Part shown: positions 9,785 through 20,802 of the stretch, piece after piece
Position numbering within the stretch: position 1 is the stretch's first letter
How the letters are laid out: every line of letters starts with the position of its first letter
DNA from: Ashinkailepas kermadecensis
Lineage: Eukaryota > Arthropoda > Thecostraca > Neolepadidae
Length of the DNA: 64,000 nt
NCBI GenBank assembly: GCA_034440615.1
Contig: JAOTOM010002891.1
Location: 58,780-122,779 of the forward strand
Reading direction: 5' to 3'
The notes under the pieces: model-generated
Database searches by the model: none
What the model saw: only the letters and a program-made list of their open reading frames with translations
Told to the model about the DNA's origin: nothing
Made by a program: the position numbers and the translations under genes

Positions 9785-11275
9785 TATGATAAGTGTAAAG
9801 TTATGCATCTGTAGTCTCGAGGTGAGACTTTCAAATATACAATGGGAGGGCAGGAACTGGATGTTATCGAAGGGGAAAGGGACTTCGGGTGTGTTGGTTT
9901 CAAAAGACCTTAATGCAGAAAAACAATTTATCTCAGCTAGGAACAGGGCACTCAGGATGCTGGGACTCATTAATAGAAGTGTGAGATATAAGAGCAATGC
10001 AGTTATGGAAAAAAAACTGTACTTAGCATGTGTCCGACCCCACTTGGAATATTCTGTAGAAGCATGGAGCCCCTACCTTGAGAAAGATATAGATATGTTA
10101 GAAAGAGTGCAGCACAAATCAACTGGACTTATGAGTGGAATAGGTAACTTAAAAATGGAGAAAGGCTTGTGGCATTAGATATGTACTCACTCAAGTATAG
10201 GAGATTAAGGGGGACATGATTGAAATGTACAAAATTGTTAGAGGGCTGGATCAGGTCAATTTGAATGATGCTCTTTTGTTTAGACTATCACATAGGGGTC
10301 ATCAATTCAAGTTAGATAATTTGAGGTGTAGGACGGTTAAGCAACAACAGGTCTCCAGTCAAAGGGTTGTTGGTCAGTGGAATAGGCTGCCTGCTGATGT
10401 TGTGGGAGTTCCTCATTGAATGTATTTAAAAGTAGGGTGCATAATTTTTTTTAGACAGGAAAATCTTGTTCTTGAGTTCTAATCTGTGATGGACAAGGTG
10501 ATATTTATGCTAAGTAAGTGTGCACGGCACAGACCCCTTTAAGCAGATATGGATGCAGTTTGAAAATTATTGGCAAGGCATTCAATCCACATGTGTTAAG
10601 AGGGGTCAAGGGAATAGGGCTGGATAGCTAGGGTAGATAGGCATTGATAAGTGTGTGGGATGTTGGTGGATGGTTTCTTTAGGATGTGGTGATGGTTGGG
10701 GTAGGTCTTTTTACCAGGCTTATGGTATCTTGCATTTACAGACTTAACTGGATGGGACTTCGGTCTCTTATTAAGTTTAAACACCTTATAACTTTATATA
10801 GGGTATACCTAGCAGTGGATTCAGCACCTTCCTTCAGGATGTGGTTGGTTATTGGCTTTACGACACGTCGACCGTTGAGTCATGTAGCATCGCCAATCTC
10901 TCACGCCGATTGGTCGCGGGCGAAGAGTAGCAACAGGTGAGACTCGAACCCACAACCTTTCGATTGTGAGACGAGCATCTTACCCCTAGACCACTCGTCC
11001 CCTCCCTTCAAGATGTGATGCTGATAAGATTGGCTATGGTAGCACAATGGGTATGATTGGAGGAGTTTGTAATTGTTGAGGGGTGTGCTATGCAATACCA
11101 GGTGAATGGTGCTAGATAGGCTGGGATATATAGCTCCTAGGAATTTGAGATAATGGATTGATTGGGGTTAGAGCATGTACTTTTATAGTATCTTTTCTAG
11201 ATAGGCTTAACCCAGTTGGCCCCTTGTAGCTCTGATTCAGACCTATTAAGTCACTTTATGACTTTATAATATATA
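9785..11275 (+). mobile_element. CR1-like LINE (family A), RT thumb to 3' UTR
   Basis: A plus-strand copy starting in the RT thumb (DKCKVMHLCSRG, then ARNRALRMLGLINRSV, then CVRPHLEYSVEAWSP, then LERVQHKSTGLMSG), passing a frameshift near 10175 into the C-terminus (MIEMYKIVRGLDQVN, then SQRVVGQWNRLP) and a 3' UTR of about 800 bp. A tRNA-derived SINE is inserted in the 3' UTR at 10844-11004. The 5' part of ORF2, including the catalytic Asp pair, is absent. The 3' end faces another copy on the minus strand (11530-12890). Confidence 0.85.
10844..11004 (-). mobile_element. tRNA-derived SINE inserted in a LINE 3' UTR
   Basis: On the minus strand the first part is tRNA-like: an A-box-like GAGTGGTCTAGGGGTA, an anticodon-arm region with CTCACAA, and a B-box GGGTTCGAGTC inside a five-base-pair T stem (GTGGG/CTCAC). 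The acceptor arms do not pair well, so this is a tRNA-derived retroposon and not a functional tRNA. About 85 bp of unrelated body follows. The insertion is flanked by CCTTCAGGATGTG (10831-10843) and CCTTCAAGATGTG (11005-11017), a 13-bp target-site duplication with one mismatch. Removing the insert restores the LINE 3' UTR found elsewhere in the window. Confidence 0.85.
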
Positions 11276-11529
11276 TAACTTCATTTGTGTGGTCAAAGCA
11301 TTGGTGTGGAAGTTAAGATGCTTCCATTTCCTAAATGCCTGCTCTTTTGACCACAGCAAATGCTCTGCTTCCTTGGTCAGTCATCAATGGTGCATAACCT
11401 TGCTTAATCAAAGTTGCATATTGGCCAGACTGCGAAGCATAGCCAATGCTTTGATGAGGAGCACACCAGCTGAGGACAAATATGCACCGAAATGCACCAA
11501 GAGGCAAAAAATCATGACCAGCCAGATAG
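11276..11529. other. Spacer between tail-to-tail LINE 3' ends
   Basis: About 254 bp between two oppositely oriented LINE 3' UTRs. It contains CAAAGCATTGG near 11298 and its inverse CCAATGCTTTG near 11446. An 84-codon frame crosses it, but there is no recognisable domain. Confidence 0.6.
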
Positions 11530-12890
11530 TCATAAAGTGTTAAGGCTTAATAAGAGCCACAGCGGCCCATCTGGGTTAAGCCTATCTGGAAAAGGTACCA
11601 TAAATGTACATACTCTCACCCCAATCAATCCCTTGTCGCAAGTTCCTAGGAAGCTATATATCCCAGCCTATCGAGCACCAATTCACTTACTATTGCATAA
11701 TACACTCAACAATTACAAACTCCTCCCATCATACCCATTGTGCTACCATAGACAATCTCATTAGTATCACATCCCGAGGGAAGGTGCTGAATCCACTGCT
11801 AGGTACACCCTATATCAAGTTATAAAGCGTTTAGACTTGATAAGAGACTCACTTCACACTTGCTATTGCATAACACACTCAACAATTACAAACTCCTCCC
11901 ATCATACCCATTGTGCTACCATAGACAATCTCATCAGTATCACATCCTGAAGGAAGGTGCTGAATCCACTGCTGGGAACACTGTATACAAAGTTTTAAAG
12001 TGTTTAGACTTAATAAGAGACTCACTTGCTATTGCATAACACACTCAACAATTACAAACTCCTCCCATTATACCCATTGTGCTACCATAGACAATCTCAT
12101 CAGTATCGCATCCTGAAGGAAGGTGCTGAATGCACTGCTAGGTATAGAGTTATACAGAATTTAGACTTAATAAGAGACCCAAAGGCCCATCAAGTCTGTA
12201 AATGGAAGATAATATAAGCCTGGTAAAAAGACCCTCCCCAACCATCCCACATCCTGAAGAACCAGTTTTCCAATATCCCACACACCTATCAATGCCTATC
12301 TACCCTAGCTTTCCAGCCTTATTCCCCTGATCACTCATAACAAATGTGGATTGAATGCCTTATCAATAATTTTCAAACTGCATCCATGCCTGCTTAAAGG
12401 GGTCTGTGCCGTGCACACTTACTTGACATAAATCTCACCTTGTCCATCACAGATTAGAACTCAAGAACAGGATTTTCCTGTCTAAAAAATCTATCCACGC
12501 TACTTTTAAATACATTCAGTGAGGAACTCCCCACAACATCAGCAGGCAGCCCATTACACTGATCAGCAACCCTTTGACTGAAGACCTGTTGACGCTTAAC
12601 TGTCCTACACCTCAACTTGTTTAACCTGAATTGATGACCCCTATGTGATACTCTAAACTGAAGAGCACCATTTAAATTGACCTGATCTAGTCCTGTAACA
12701 ATTTTGTACGTTTATATTATGTCCCCCTTAATCTCCTATACTTGAGTGAGTACATATCTAATGCCACAAGCCTTTCTCCATATTCTAAGTTACATATTCC
12801 ACTGATGAGTCTAGTTCCTTTGTGCTGCACTCTCTCTAACTTGTCTATTGAATATAGAATACACACACCAAATGCAAAAAAAACAAGAGT
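11530..12890 (-). mobile_element. CR1-like LINE (family A) 3' end with tandem 3' UTR repeats
   Basis: Minus-strand copy. The ORF2 C-terminus lies at about 12440-12890 (degraded GLDQVNLNGALQFR, then HRGHQFRLNKLRC, then SQRV), with upstream traces of the RT thumb. The 3' UTR is expanded by three tandem copies of a block of about 170 bp (11691-12175). No complete frame survives. Confidence 0.8.
11691..12175. repeat. Three tandem ~170-bp blocks in LINE 3' UTR
   Basis: Blocks start with TATTGCATAA at 11691, 11864 and 12030 (periods 173 and 166). Each contains the stretch around accatagacaatctcatcagt and ends near ttagactt-ataagaga. The same block is present once at 1-130, 7145-7310 and, inverted, at about 10760-11100. 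Confidence 0.9.
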
Positions 12891-13059
12891 TTAGGAAGTC
12901 AAGAGGCTTAAGGCCAGGGGAGCCTGATCGGGAGCAGTGATGCCGGCCACCTTCCAAATTCCAAACTGCATGCAACACAGAACTGAACTTGGCAGCAGTG
13001 GTTTTTTAACAGGACATAAATTTAGCAGCTATCAAATGAGACAAAAGTGTTGCACTCTG

Positions 13060-13112
13060 TTAGAAATATTGCAAGCAAGGAAAGGAATAGTGTATCATGT
13101 ATTATATATATA

Positions 13113-13152
<40 letters not shown>
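13060..13152. repeat. TA microsatellite interrupting a LINE fragment
   Basis: An alternating TA tract (13101-13152) directly after aatattgcaagcaaggaaag (13067-13086), the sequence that precedes the ORF2 start in the LINE copy at 5.79 kb. The TA tract therefore sits within or at the broken end of a LINE fragment. Confidence 0.8.
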
Positions 13153-13154
<2 letters not shown>

Positions 13155-13194
13155 AGCAGGATATTAGTAGAGTGTGCTGAAATTGTGGTGGTTC

Positions 13195-13375
13195 TCCTAG
13201 GTATCAGTCTAGGAGTGAGGAGCTGCTGCAGGACTACAGGGCCCTTCTGGCCACCCTGAACCATAGCAATAGCAGGGTCATTGTGACTGCTATTCTGCCT
13301 ATGGCTGGAGTCTGCCCTGAGTGGAGCTCTAGGGCACTAGGTGACACACACACAAATAACCAATTTTGTGCCCTA
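13195..13375 (+). pseudogene. LINE ORF1 SGNH-esterase fragment, related subfamily
   Basis: The plus strand reads EELLQDYRALLATLNHSNSR, then VIVTAILPMAGVCPEWSSRA, paralleling IKEYMALIGRLAGSRKRG then MVTSILPMVNASVEWYPRA of the ORF1 at 1.3-2.1 kb. Only the middle of the esterase domain is present. It differs enough to represent a separate LINE subfamily. Confidence 0.7.
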
Positions 13376-13614
13376 TTAGAGGTGACTTTGTTATAAAGTT
13401 GTATTCAAGACGAATATTAAAATATCAAGAATGCCTTTGTAGAAAATGAGCACAAAGAATGAAATAATATATGAATAATGGCTTCCACGAGTTTTGCTCT
13501 ATGGCCTTTACTATTGTCACTATTGGCAGAGGTTGTTAAATGCTGATTGGTTGGCTCAAGATTCTCCATTTTTGGGAAGAGGAGCTTTCTACCTGTGTTC
13601 TATAGCCTTGGGCA

Positions 13615-14007
13615 TAGTACCTACTGGTATTCTTCATGTATTACCCCTCATAATCTTAGTCAATGTCAGCTGACTGCTAGTCACCTATTGGTGACATCAC
13701 TCCAAGTATGGAGAAAAACCTCCAGCCAAAATCACTGGATGAACCTGGGGATCACCATGGATAGTTTGAAGGGGTTGATCTGGTACTTATTAAGGGGAGT
13801 CAGCAGAACAACTGAACATAACATAACCTGACTTAATATAATGCTCCTGGGTTCATTCAGTGAACCAAGCTGGAGGTTTTTACCCATACTTTGAGTGATG
13901 CCATGAACAGCTGACAGGCAGTCAGCTGTCTGTGACCTAGGTACATTGTTGATATAAATAAAGTGCAAGGGGTAATACTTGAAGATTACCATATCCACCT
14001 AGGTGAA
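13615..14007. mobile_element. Foldback (inverted-repeat) element, about 0.4 kb
   Basis: The segment 13615-13750 and the inverse of 13850-14007 are clearly homologous. Shared words include GTATTACCCC, CAGCTGACTGC, TGACATCACTC versus TGGCATCACTC, CAAAGTATGG and AAAACCTCCAGC. A spacer of about 100 bp separates the arms. There is no coding capacity and no obvious target-site duplication. It is probably a non-autonomous DNA element. Confidence 0.8.
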
Positions 14008-14533
14008 GCAGGGGAATCCAAACATGTTCCATTTCCAAACACCTACCTTTGGACATGTTACATTCAGCATGTAAATAACAAAAAGATGACAGTATTCATA
14101 AACAATGGACCTTTCTCTACCAAAATATGAATGTCCAATCACATAGTTATACCACTTCTTTGTTTATGGAGTTAGCAAAGTTCACAGGCACCATTTTCAG
14201 GTTTCCAAGAGCAGTCAGCATATGAAAACCATAAGGAAGTGACTTCAGATAATTTTATTTCAATCACACCTGTATTTTTTAGTGCTACTAATAACTTGTG
14301 CCACAACAGCTACAGTAAAGTAATCCTGCACCACATTCTCATGTTTGAAATATGGCACACCATAACAACATAATTGTTTTAAACTTGTTCTTTGCGAGTG
14401 GTTAGGGGATTTTCGTAGAAAGGAACCATTTGAATAAGTATAGCATGTTAATTTTGGCATTTGGTAAACACAGTACAATTACCCCCCTCTTCAATCACCT
14501 CAGACCCCCTACATACCTATGCACCTTCCTAGG
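14008..14533. other. Stretch without recognised gene
   Basis: Short AT-rich frames only. I see no repeat family or gene between the two foldback elements. Confidence 0.5.
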
Positions 14534-17308
14534 CAGAGTGGGAAACTTACTTTCCGGGTTGGGAGTAAGAGTGCATACCAACTTCTTCCAGAGTACATTT
14601 TCATGGACATAATTTTTTTATGCATGGAATCTGTTCACCAGTAACGAACCAGAAAAACCTATGTAATCAGTACGTACATAACATGCATAAGTAATATGCA
14701 TAGTCATTTTTGGTCAAATGAAATGTCAAAACATAGGAACAAAGAAGTGAATAATTGATGGCACCACCAGGCAGCAACTCGTGATAAATAGCACTGTTGT
14801 CTCTCATAACTCACAGGAGCAATGTACTTTCCTTTCATTGTTGGTCTCAGTACAAGGCTAGCCATATAAAAAAACAAACAAAAATGATTCACACTTCACC
14901 CTCAGCTTAGAGTGCATACCTACCTACTCAGCCAATTTTCTATGTAATATGAACGCAACTCCGCTACCACACACTCCAGTCGGATGTGATAAAGGTGCGC
15001 AAAGCAAAGGATCAGTCAATATCTTGTGTTTGCAGTATACCACTGTTGACTATGTGTTCAAAGTTGCTAATGGCTATGATGTCATATAAAAAATACCTTG
15101 CATTGATGAGCTGACAGACAGATTTCCGAACATAAAATTTTAACACAGCCAATTCTGATTGGCAGCCTGCAGGATTCTGTAGGACGTCTCTGGAAACTGT
15201 CAAATTTTCCCACTATATGGGTGGCAAGAACACAGGTTTTCAGAGTTGCAGCTTGAAACCCAGAGAACATTGTACTCAGTGTGCATGCTCACCATCTTGC
15301 AAGTGTTGTTGGTGCATTATTGTCTGCAATACCAATGGTTGAGATTGATAGGAGTGTGCAAAGCTGCAGTCTGGTTGCTGACTGCTACAGAAAGTGGTTA
15401 GTTTGAGTGGTGACTTAAGTGGAATAACCTTTTTTGGGTATATATCAAGATCAAGCTAAAATGTGACTTGGGATTTTTTTAATATGGGGTATTTGAACGT
15501 GGAAATTATGTTGCGACTACTCCTTTTCTCTGCAAATGATTACTTTTCAGTTGGCAAAAAAATACACTAGCAAAATCATCACTCTACAAATATAGCATAT
15601 TGCATATACTGGTTTTCCTGTTAGGTTAGGATAAGTTATTTTATTTATTCTGATTTATTTATTTAGTAGTCCATAGACAAACCTTCTCAAAGCATTGGGG
15701 CTAAAAGTTGCAGACCTGTGCCTATGACGTCATCAGTTGTATCGACTGCAGTTGACTTAAAAGTAATCATTTGCTGTGAAAATGAGTGACCGCATCATCT
15801 TCATCATGTCACAAAGCATACCATTACAACAACAAAAATCCAAAAAATCACATTTTACCTTGATCTTGATATTTCCCAATTTTGGGGGGAGTCATTCTGT
15901 GTTGGTTTTTATTGATATCTTTGTTCCCACATTTGTGTCGGAGTACATGTGAAGCCCATCCTATCTAGTATGAACCTGGAGTGCAAAAATGTTTTCAGAG
16001 ATACAATCTCTTAAAAAGTGCCCTGATTCCCATCCTGTCCCTAGGTACCTACCTACTCTATTGTCTTGGAAGTCCCCAACATTGGCATTGCTGGATCACC
16101 AAAATAATTTCCTGAATGCTCTGTACCTGTTCATTCACTTATAACAAATGTTTTTTGTTAGTGGACTACTGAGCGAAAATTCATTTCCATTGCATGCATA
16201 CATCACATTCACATTAGGACTACCATGCTAACACATTGACGAAGCCAATTGCATCATCCTTGCGGTCTCCAGAGGTCAGGGTGGGAATTAAGGCACTTCT
16301 TAAGAGATCTTATCTCTGAAAATATTCTTGCACTCCGGGTTCATACTGGATAGGATAGGCTTCACATGTACTCCGACACAAATGTGGGAACAAAGATATC
16401 AATAAAAACAAACCCAGAACGACACCCAAAAAAAATGCTGGTTATTCCACTTACGGTCACCACTCAAACTAATCACATTTTGTAGCAGTCAGCAGCTGGA
16501 CCACAGCTTCACACACTCCATCAATCTCAACCACCGGAATTGCCAACAACGCGCCAACAGCAACTTGCAAGATGATGCACATGCACACTGAGAACTGTTC
16601 TCCGGCTCTGGAGCCAAGTCTCGGAATACCTGTGTTTCTGCCACCCTGTAGTGGGAAACTTTAACAATTTTAAGAGACATCTCCAGAGTACCGGAGGCCA
16701 CCGATCAGAATTGGCTGCATTAGCATTTTCTGTTCTGAAATCTGTGTCAACCAATCAATGCAAGGTATTTTGTATGTCATAACCATTAGCAACTTTGAAC
16801 ACATGGTTAACAGTGTCCACACAAGTTAACAGTAAACACAAGACCTTGACTGATCCTTTGCTCTGATCACATCCAACTGTGGCGTGTGCTGTAGCAGAGT
16901 TGCGTCCGTATTACGTGGGAAATTGGCTGCGTAGGTAGGTATGCTCTCTGAGCTGAGGGTGAAGTATTTTTGTTTGGTTTTCATATGGCTAGCCTTGTAC
17001 TGAGACCAACAGTGAAAGGAAACACATTTCTCCTGTGAGTTATAAGAAACAAAACAGTGCCGATTATTACGGGTCACTGCCGGGCGGTGCCATCCATTGT
17101 TCACTTCTTTGTTCGTATGTTTTGGCATTTGATTTGACCAAAAATGAGAATGATATTACTTATGCATATTATGTAGGTACTGATTTAGGTTTTTCCGGTT
17201 GGTTACTGGTAAACAGATTCCATGCATAAAAATGTCCATGAAAATGCACTCCGGAAGAAATTGGTACGCACTCCAACTCCCAACCCGGAAAGTAAGTTTC
17301 CCACTCTG
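14534..17308. mobile_element. Compound foldback element, 2.8 kb, three inverted-repeat pairs
   Basis: The outer arms are 14534-15429 and 16440-17308, inverted copies of about 0.87-0.9 kb. Both start with CAGAGTGGGAAACTTACTTT and end with GTGGAATAACC. Between them are two further hairpins: 15438-15560 with 15745-15875 (shared TATCAAGATCAAG and CAAATGATTACTTTT), and about 15885-16045 with 16282-16439 (shared TTTTTATTGATATCTTTGTT and TGTGTCGGAGTACATGTGAA). A single strand could fold as a three-way junction. The CAG start suggests a hAT-like terminus, but the flanking 8-mers do not match, so no target duplication is seen. Open frames inside are short and unsupported. Confidence 0.9.
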
Positions 17309-18830
17309 TCAGAGGTTCAAAAGAAATAACACCTATCATATGCGTTATGCAAAGATAGCTTCCGACTATTTCTATCTGAATAATGTGACTTTAATTTAAT
17401 AATTTATCACATTATCCATTTATTCCCCTTTTACTTACCGATAAGCAGCCGCTCACGTGTCGTTAGAGCGCCAGTTCTGCACCGGCATAACAGCTGACAC
17501 GCTTGATGGAATGTCACCAATAAAATGAGCTGTTGCAGAAATGCTTGTCTGTGATTGGTCAAAAATTTTTACCCACCACTATGAAAAGTACTTGGCTCTA
17601 CACAAATAGGCTCCAGTACAAATAGGCTCCAGTCTTGGAGGGGATCTTGTGGCATAACAGAAAAGCTTCCACGCATCTGGCAACATAGGCGGATACGGTT
17701 TATAATATGGGTATTTTCGGATAAAAATTTGTGTTTTTAACAGGATAATGGACAATATTGGTAAATATGTGTCTCTAGCGCCTACTTAAACTTGAAAAAA
17801 TGACTTATATCAAGCTAAACCGTTATTTTTTACTATCTCAGCACCCCATTTGTCATGTTCCTAGCGTCGCCTCATCTCGGTTCGGTACCGGACCGAGCCT
17901 ATATTTGCATCATAAACAGCGTAATAGTAGACCAGAACCCCCCCCTCGCACACACACAGGGGGATGATGTCTCTCTCCAACCACGTTTTACATTTGAAAT
18001 GTTATCACAGTACGTTCCCTGTGAAGGCATGATCGTAACCACTTTTTAGCACTGTTGAGCTGCGCTGATCTATCAGTTCTATGAGGACGTTTTGTTAGTT
18101 AGCAAACACGCCATGAATAAACACGAATCTAGAATAATAAATGTACAACGCGACAGTTTAGTTTGCAACAAGGGAAGTAAAATAACAACAAATGGAAAGC
18201 ATCTTGGCGGCCATCCAGAGCTCAATCATACTTTCCAGGCGAAGACCATGCTAGGTTTATACTGCTGCAAAACAACTACTGCCAAATAGCAGGAATGTAG
18301 CATTCCTGGTTCTTCTGTCCCAAAACAAAATGCATTTTGTACCGATTGAATATCGTTATTTGCATCGAGTTTGCTCCAATTACCATGACCGTTGCCCGAG
18401 TGAAATTCACCATTGCACACGCAATGGTGAATTTACGATTGCGAAACGAGACACATACCGCTGAGGTACATTGCCAGCTTGGTGAATGGTGGGCCGGTCG
18501 TAAACTCTGAAACAAAGCGGCACAACCCTGTATTTCTCCAAGTGCTTGTGATTTCTTGGGTAAATAAAAATGTACGTCTAAGCTCTTGTGATGTGCAGTA
18601 GACGATATTTGAGCTGAAGTAAATACAAGGTCAAGAGCACATTTGGATTTCGCTTGCAACGTGTATTTCACTGATCAATATGATGTCACAATATTGGCTG
18701 CTCTGCCGATGTAGTCGTGTCACTGATCTGGTGACATGTTTCAATACTTGGACGTGGTTATGATTTGAAATGAGGTTCAATCACACAACCTTTGTTAGGT
18801 ATAATAAAGGATGTTAAACTGTGTGAGGCC
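17309..18830. other. Stretch without recognised gene
   Basis: Mixed sequence with no gene I can support. A 131-codon minus-strand frame (18276-18671) shows no recognised domain and no splice context. The perfect hairpin at 18403-18434 lies inside it. Confidence 0.5.
18403..18434. repeat. Perfect 14-bp hairpin with ACAC loop
   Basis: AAATTCACCATTGC, loop ACAC, GCAATGGTGAATTT: a perfect palindrome with a four-base loop. There is no terminator-like T run and no flanking element ends, so its origin is unclear. Confidence 0.9.
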
Positions 18831-18873
18831 GCCGAAGGTTGCCGATAGCTCGACTTAAAAAGCTTATGCAATG

Positions 18874-18905
18874 GATTTGCTATGCATAAAAATGCATAGG
18901 CAATC
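18874..18905. repeat. Hairpin CTATGCAT-AAAA-ATGCATAG
   Basis: An eight-base perfect stem with an AAAA loop, extended by GATT/AATC after a two-base mismatch. TATGCA words recur nearby at 18863 and 18913, giving a small cluster. Confidence 0.8.
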
Positions 18906-18909
18906 TATG

Positions 18910-19665
18910 TCTATGCAATGGAGCTGTCACCTTGGGCTTGCAAGGCAGAACCCACAGTGCGCGGACTTCTTGGGCCTGCTAATCTTTTGCGGGCTGTGCA
19001 TGCACAAAGTTTGACTGTTGTTTGCTTCAGAAGGGAAAATGCCACTTCTGTGCAACATAAATTTATCATGTGTTTGTGTGCCATTTGCTCCTCCAATCAT
19101 ACAGTATGCATAGGTAGTGGTTATTTTGAACAGCATTGCCAGCATTGCTTCAGCAGTCTCCTGCTGGAGTGCTTACTATTGAGCTGTTAGCCTGGGAATG
19201 GTATTTCTACCATTGTGTCGGTTGGCTTTTTGTTTCCGGAATATCCCTTTTCAGGCCTATAAATGCCAGCTCTAGTGCAAAGGTAAACAACAGGGCCTCA
19301 TGGCCATAGTTCCACCCAGGGTCCGATCTAGGAATCCGTTAAGGGGGGCCTACAGTCCTGGGTGGCATGCCTGGAATGGAGCTGCTAAATGTATGCTGGA
19401 GGCGGCACTAACCTTTCTGCGAGACGCGCCTTAGGGGCTCCTTTTCCAGCTGGGGGGAGGGTGGCTGCACACCGACATCCTGACGAGGCGATATAGACGG
19501 AGGTGCGGCGATCTCTCCCCCTGTTGGCGTTAGGGGCGGCGACCTCCTGCTCCCTCCTCCCCCTCGGATTCAACACTGGTTCCATTGGGGTGGGGTGGGT
19601 TGTGTGTGTGTGGGGTGGGGGGAGGACATGCCTTCAAATGTTGCCAAAATTGTTCTTTGTATTGC
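18910..19665. other. Stretch without recognised gene, GC-rich at 19.4-19.6 kb
   Basis: No supported gene. The segment 19310-19600 is GC-rich. The motif CAGGGTCCGATCTAGGAATC at 19318 resembles the cagggnggatc-type terminus also seen near 44.13 and 52.03 kb, but no partner end was found. Confidence 0.4.
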
Positions 19666-19767
19666 AGGTAGCCTTCTAAAATGGATAGGGTTGTGGTCTT
19701 CAGATAGATAGTAGAGTGATGCCAAATGACAAAGTCATCATGGCAGGATGTTCTTAGTGGAGTCCCC

Positions 19768-20043
19768 TGGTGTCTTTATTATTATATTGTTTTTATAAGA
19801 AATTGCGCTGCGCAAGTCGTTGTGCAAGTTCCCATTCAGGCGACAGCGACTGGTTTGGTCATATTGCCGCCCCGGGGGCCTTGGCATGTGTCGGGATTTG
19901 TCATATTGCCGCCCCGGGGACCTTGGCATGTGTCGGGTTTTGTCATATTGCCGCCCCGGGGGCCTTGGCATGTGTCGGGGTTAGAACTCGGGTCAGCCAC
20001 GCGCAAACCCGAGATAATACCCTGACGCCAATTCGACGCCACC
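19768..20043. mobile_element. 276-bp insertion in LINE RT motif B
   Basis: It separates the codons for GVP from those for GSVLGP. It contains a three-copy 42-bp repeat. The last part, read on the minus strand from 20043, has an A-box-like TTGGCGTCAGGGTAT and a B-box-like GAGTTCTAACCCC, which hints at a tRNA-derived retroposon. No clear target-site duplication; boundaries were set by comparison with the uninterrupted LINE at 31.65 and 58.36 kb. Confidence 0.65.
19860..19985. repeat. 42-bp repeat, three copies
   Basis: Units start CATATTGCCGCCCCGGGG at 19860, 19902 and 19944, each 42 bp and differing at only a few positions. The unit is 14 codons, so frames stay open on both strands, without evidence of coding. 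Confidence 0.9.
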
Positions 20044-20802
20044 ACCAGGGGTCAGTACTGGGGCCACTGTTGTTCATTATACTTGCAAATTGCATCGAAA
20101 GTGGCCTACACAGTAGGGAATTTAAATTTGCTGACGATTTGGAAGTATTAGGGAATTGCAGGGTAAAATGAGCAGGCCTCACTACAAAGCGATTTGGATG
20201 AACTTGTGAAGTGGTCCGAAAAGTGGCAAATGAAATTCAACTTTGATAAGTGTAAGATCATGCATGTATGTGGGCAATATATCAGGGATCCATGCTTGAT
20301 GGGTGGCAAATACTGGCTGTGACTCAACAAGAGAAGGATTTAAGTGTTATTGTGAACACAAAATTGGGGGCATCGGAGCAGACCAACGAAGCCAAGAAAA
20401 ATACTTAGAATGTTCCGGGAAATATATAGGAATGTATCATGCAAAAGTGAGTAAGTTATCAGGAAACTTTACTGTGCATATGTCAGTCCGCATTTGGAAT
20501 ACTGTGTCTTGGAATGCTTCGTCCCTTAGTTATGAAAAAGGTTGCTGGCTTCTAGAGAGAGTTCAAAAGAGAGTAGCAAAAATGGTTAATTACATGAGCA
20601 ACCAAGCACATCAGGAAATGTTGAAGAAATTTAATGTTTTCACTCAGATATAGAAGGCTGAGAGGAAATCTTAACCAAACCTTCAAATTTGTCCCTGGTC
20701 AGGAACAGGGATATATTATGGAAATATTTGAATTTAACAGAAATTATGTAATTAAGAGGTCATCAATTCAAAGTAAAAGTAACCATAGCAGGACAAGGTT
20801 AA

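Noticed and set aside
10924..11000. Functional tRNA gene
   Set aside because: Acceptor strands do not pair, and the sequence is the head of an inserted SINE with a target duplication.
18276..18671. 131-residue minus-strand gene
   Set aside because: No recognised domain, no splice or promoter context, and it contains a perfect hairpin.
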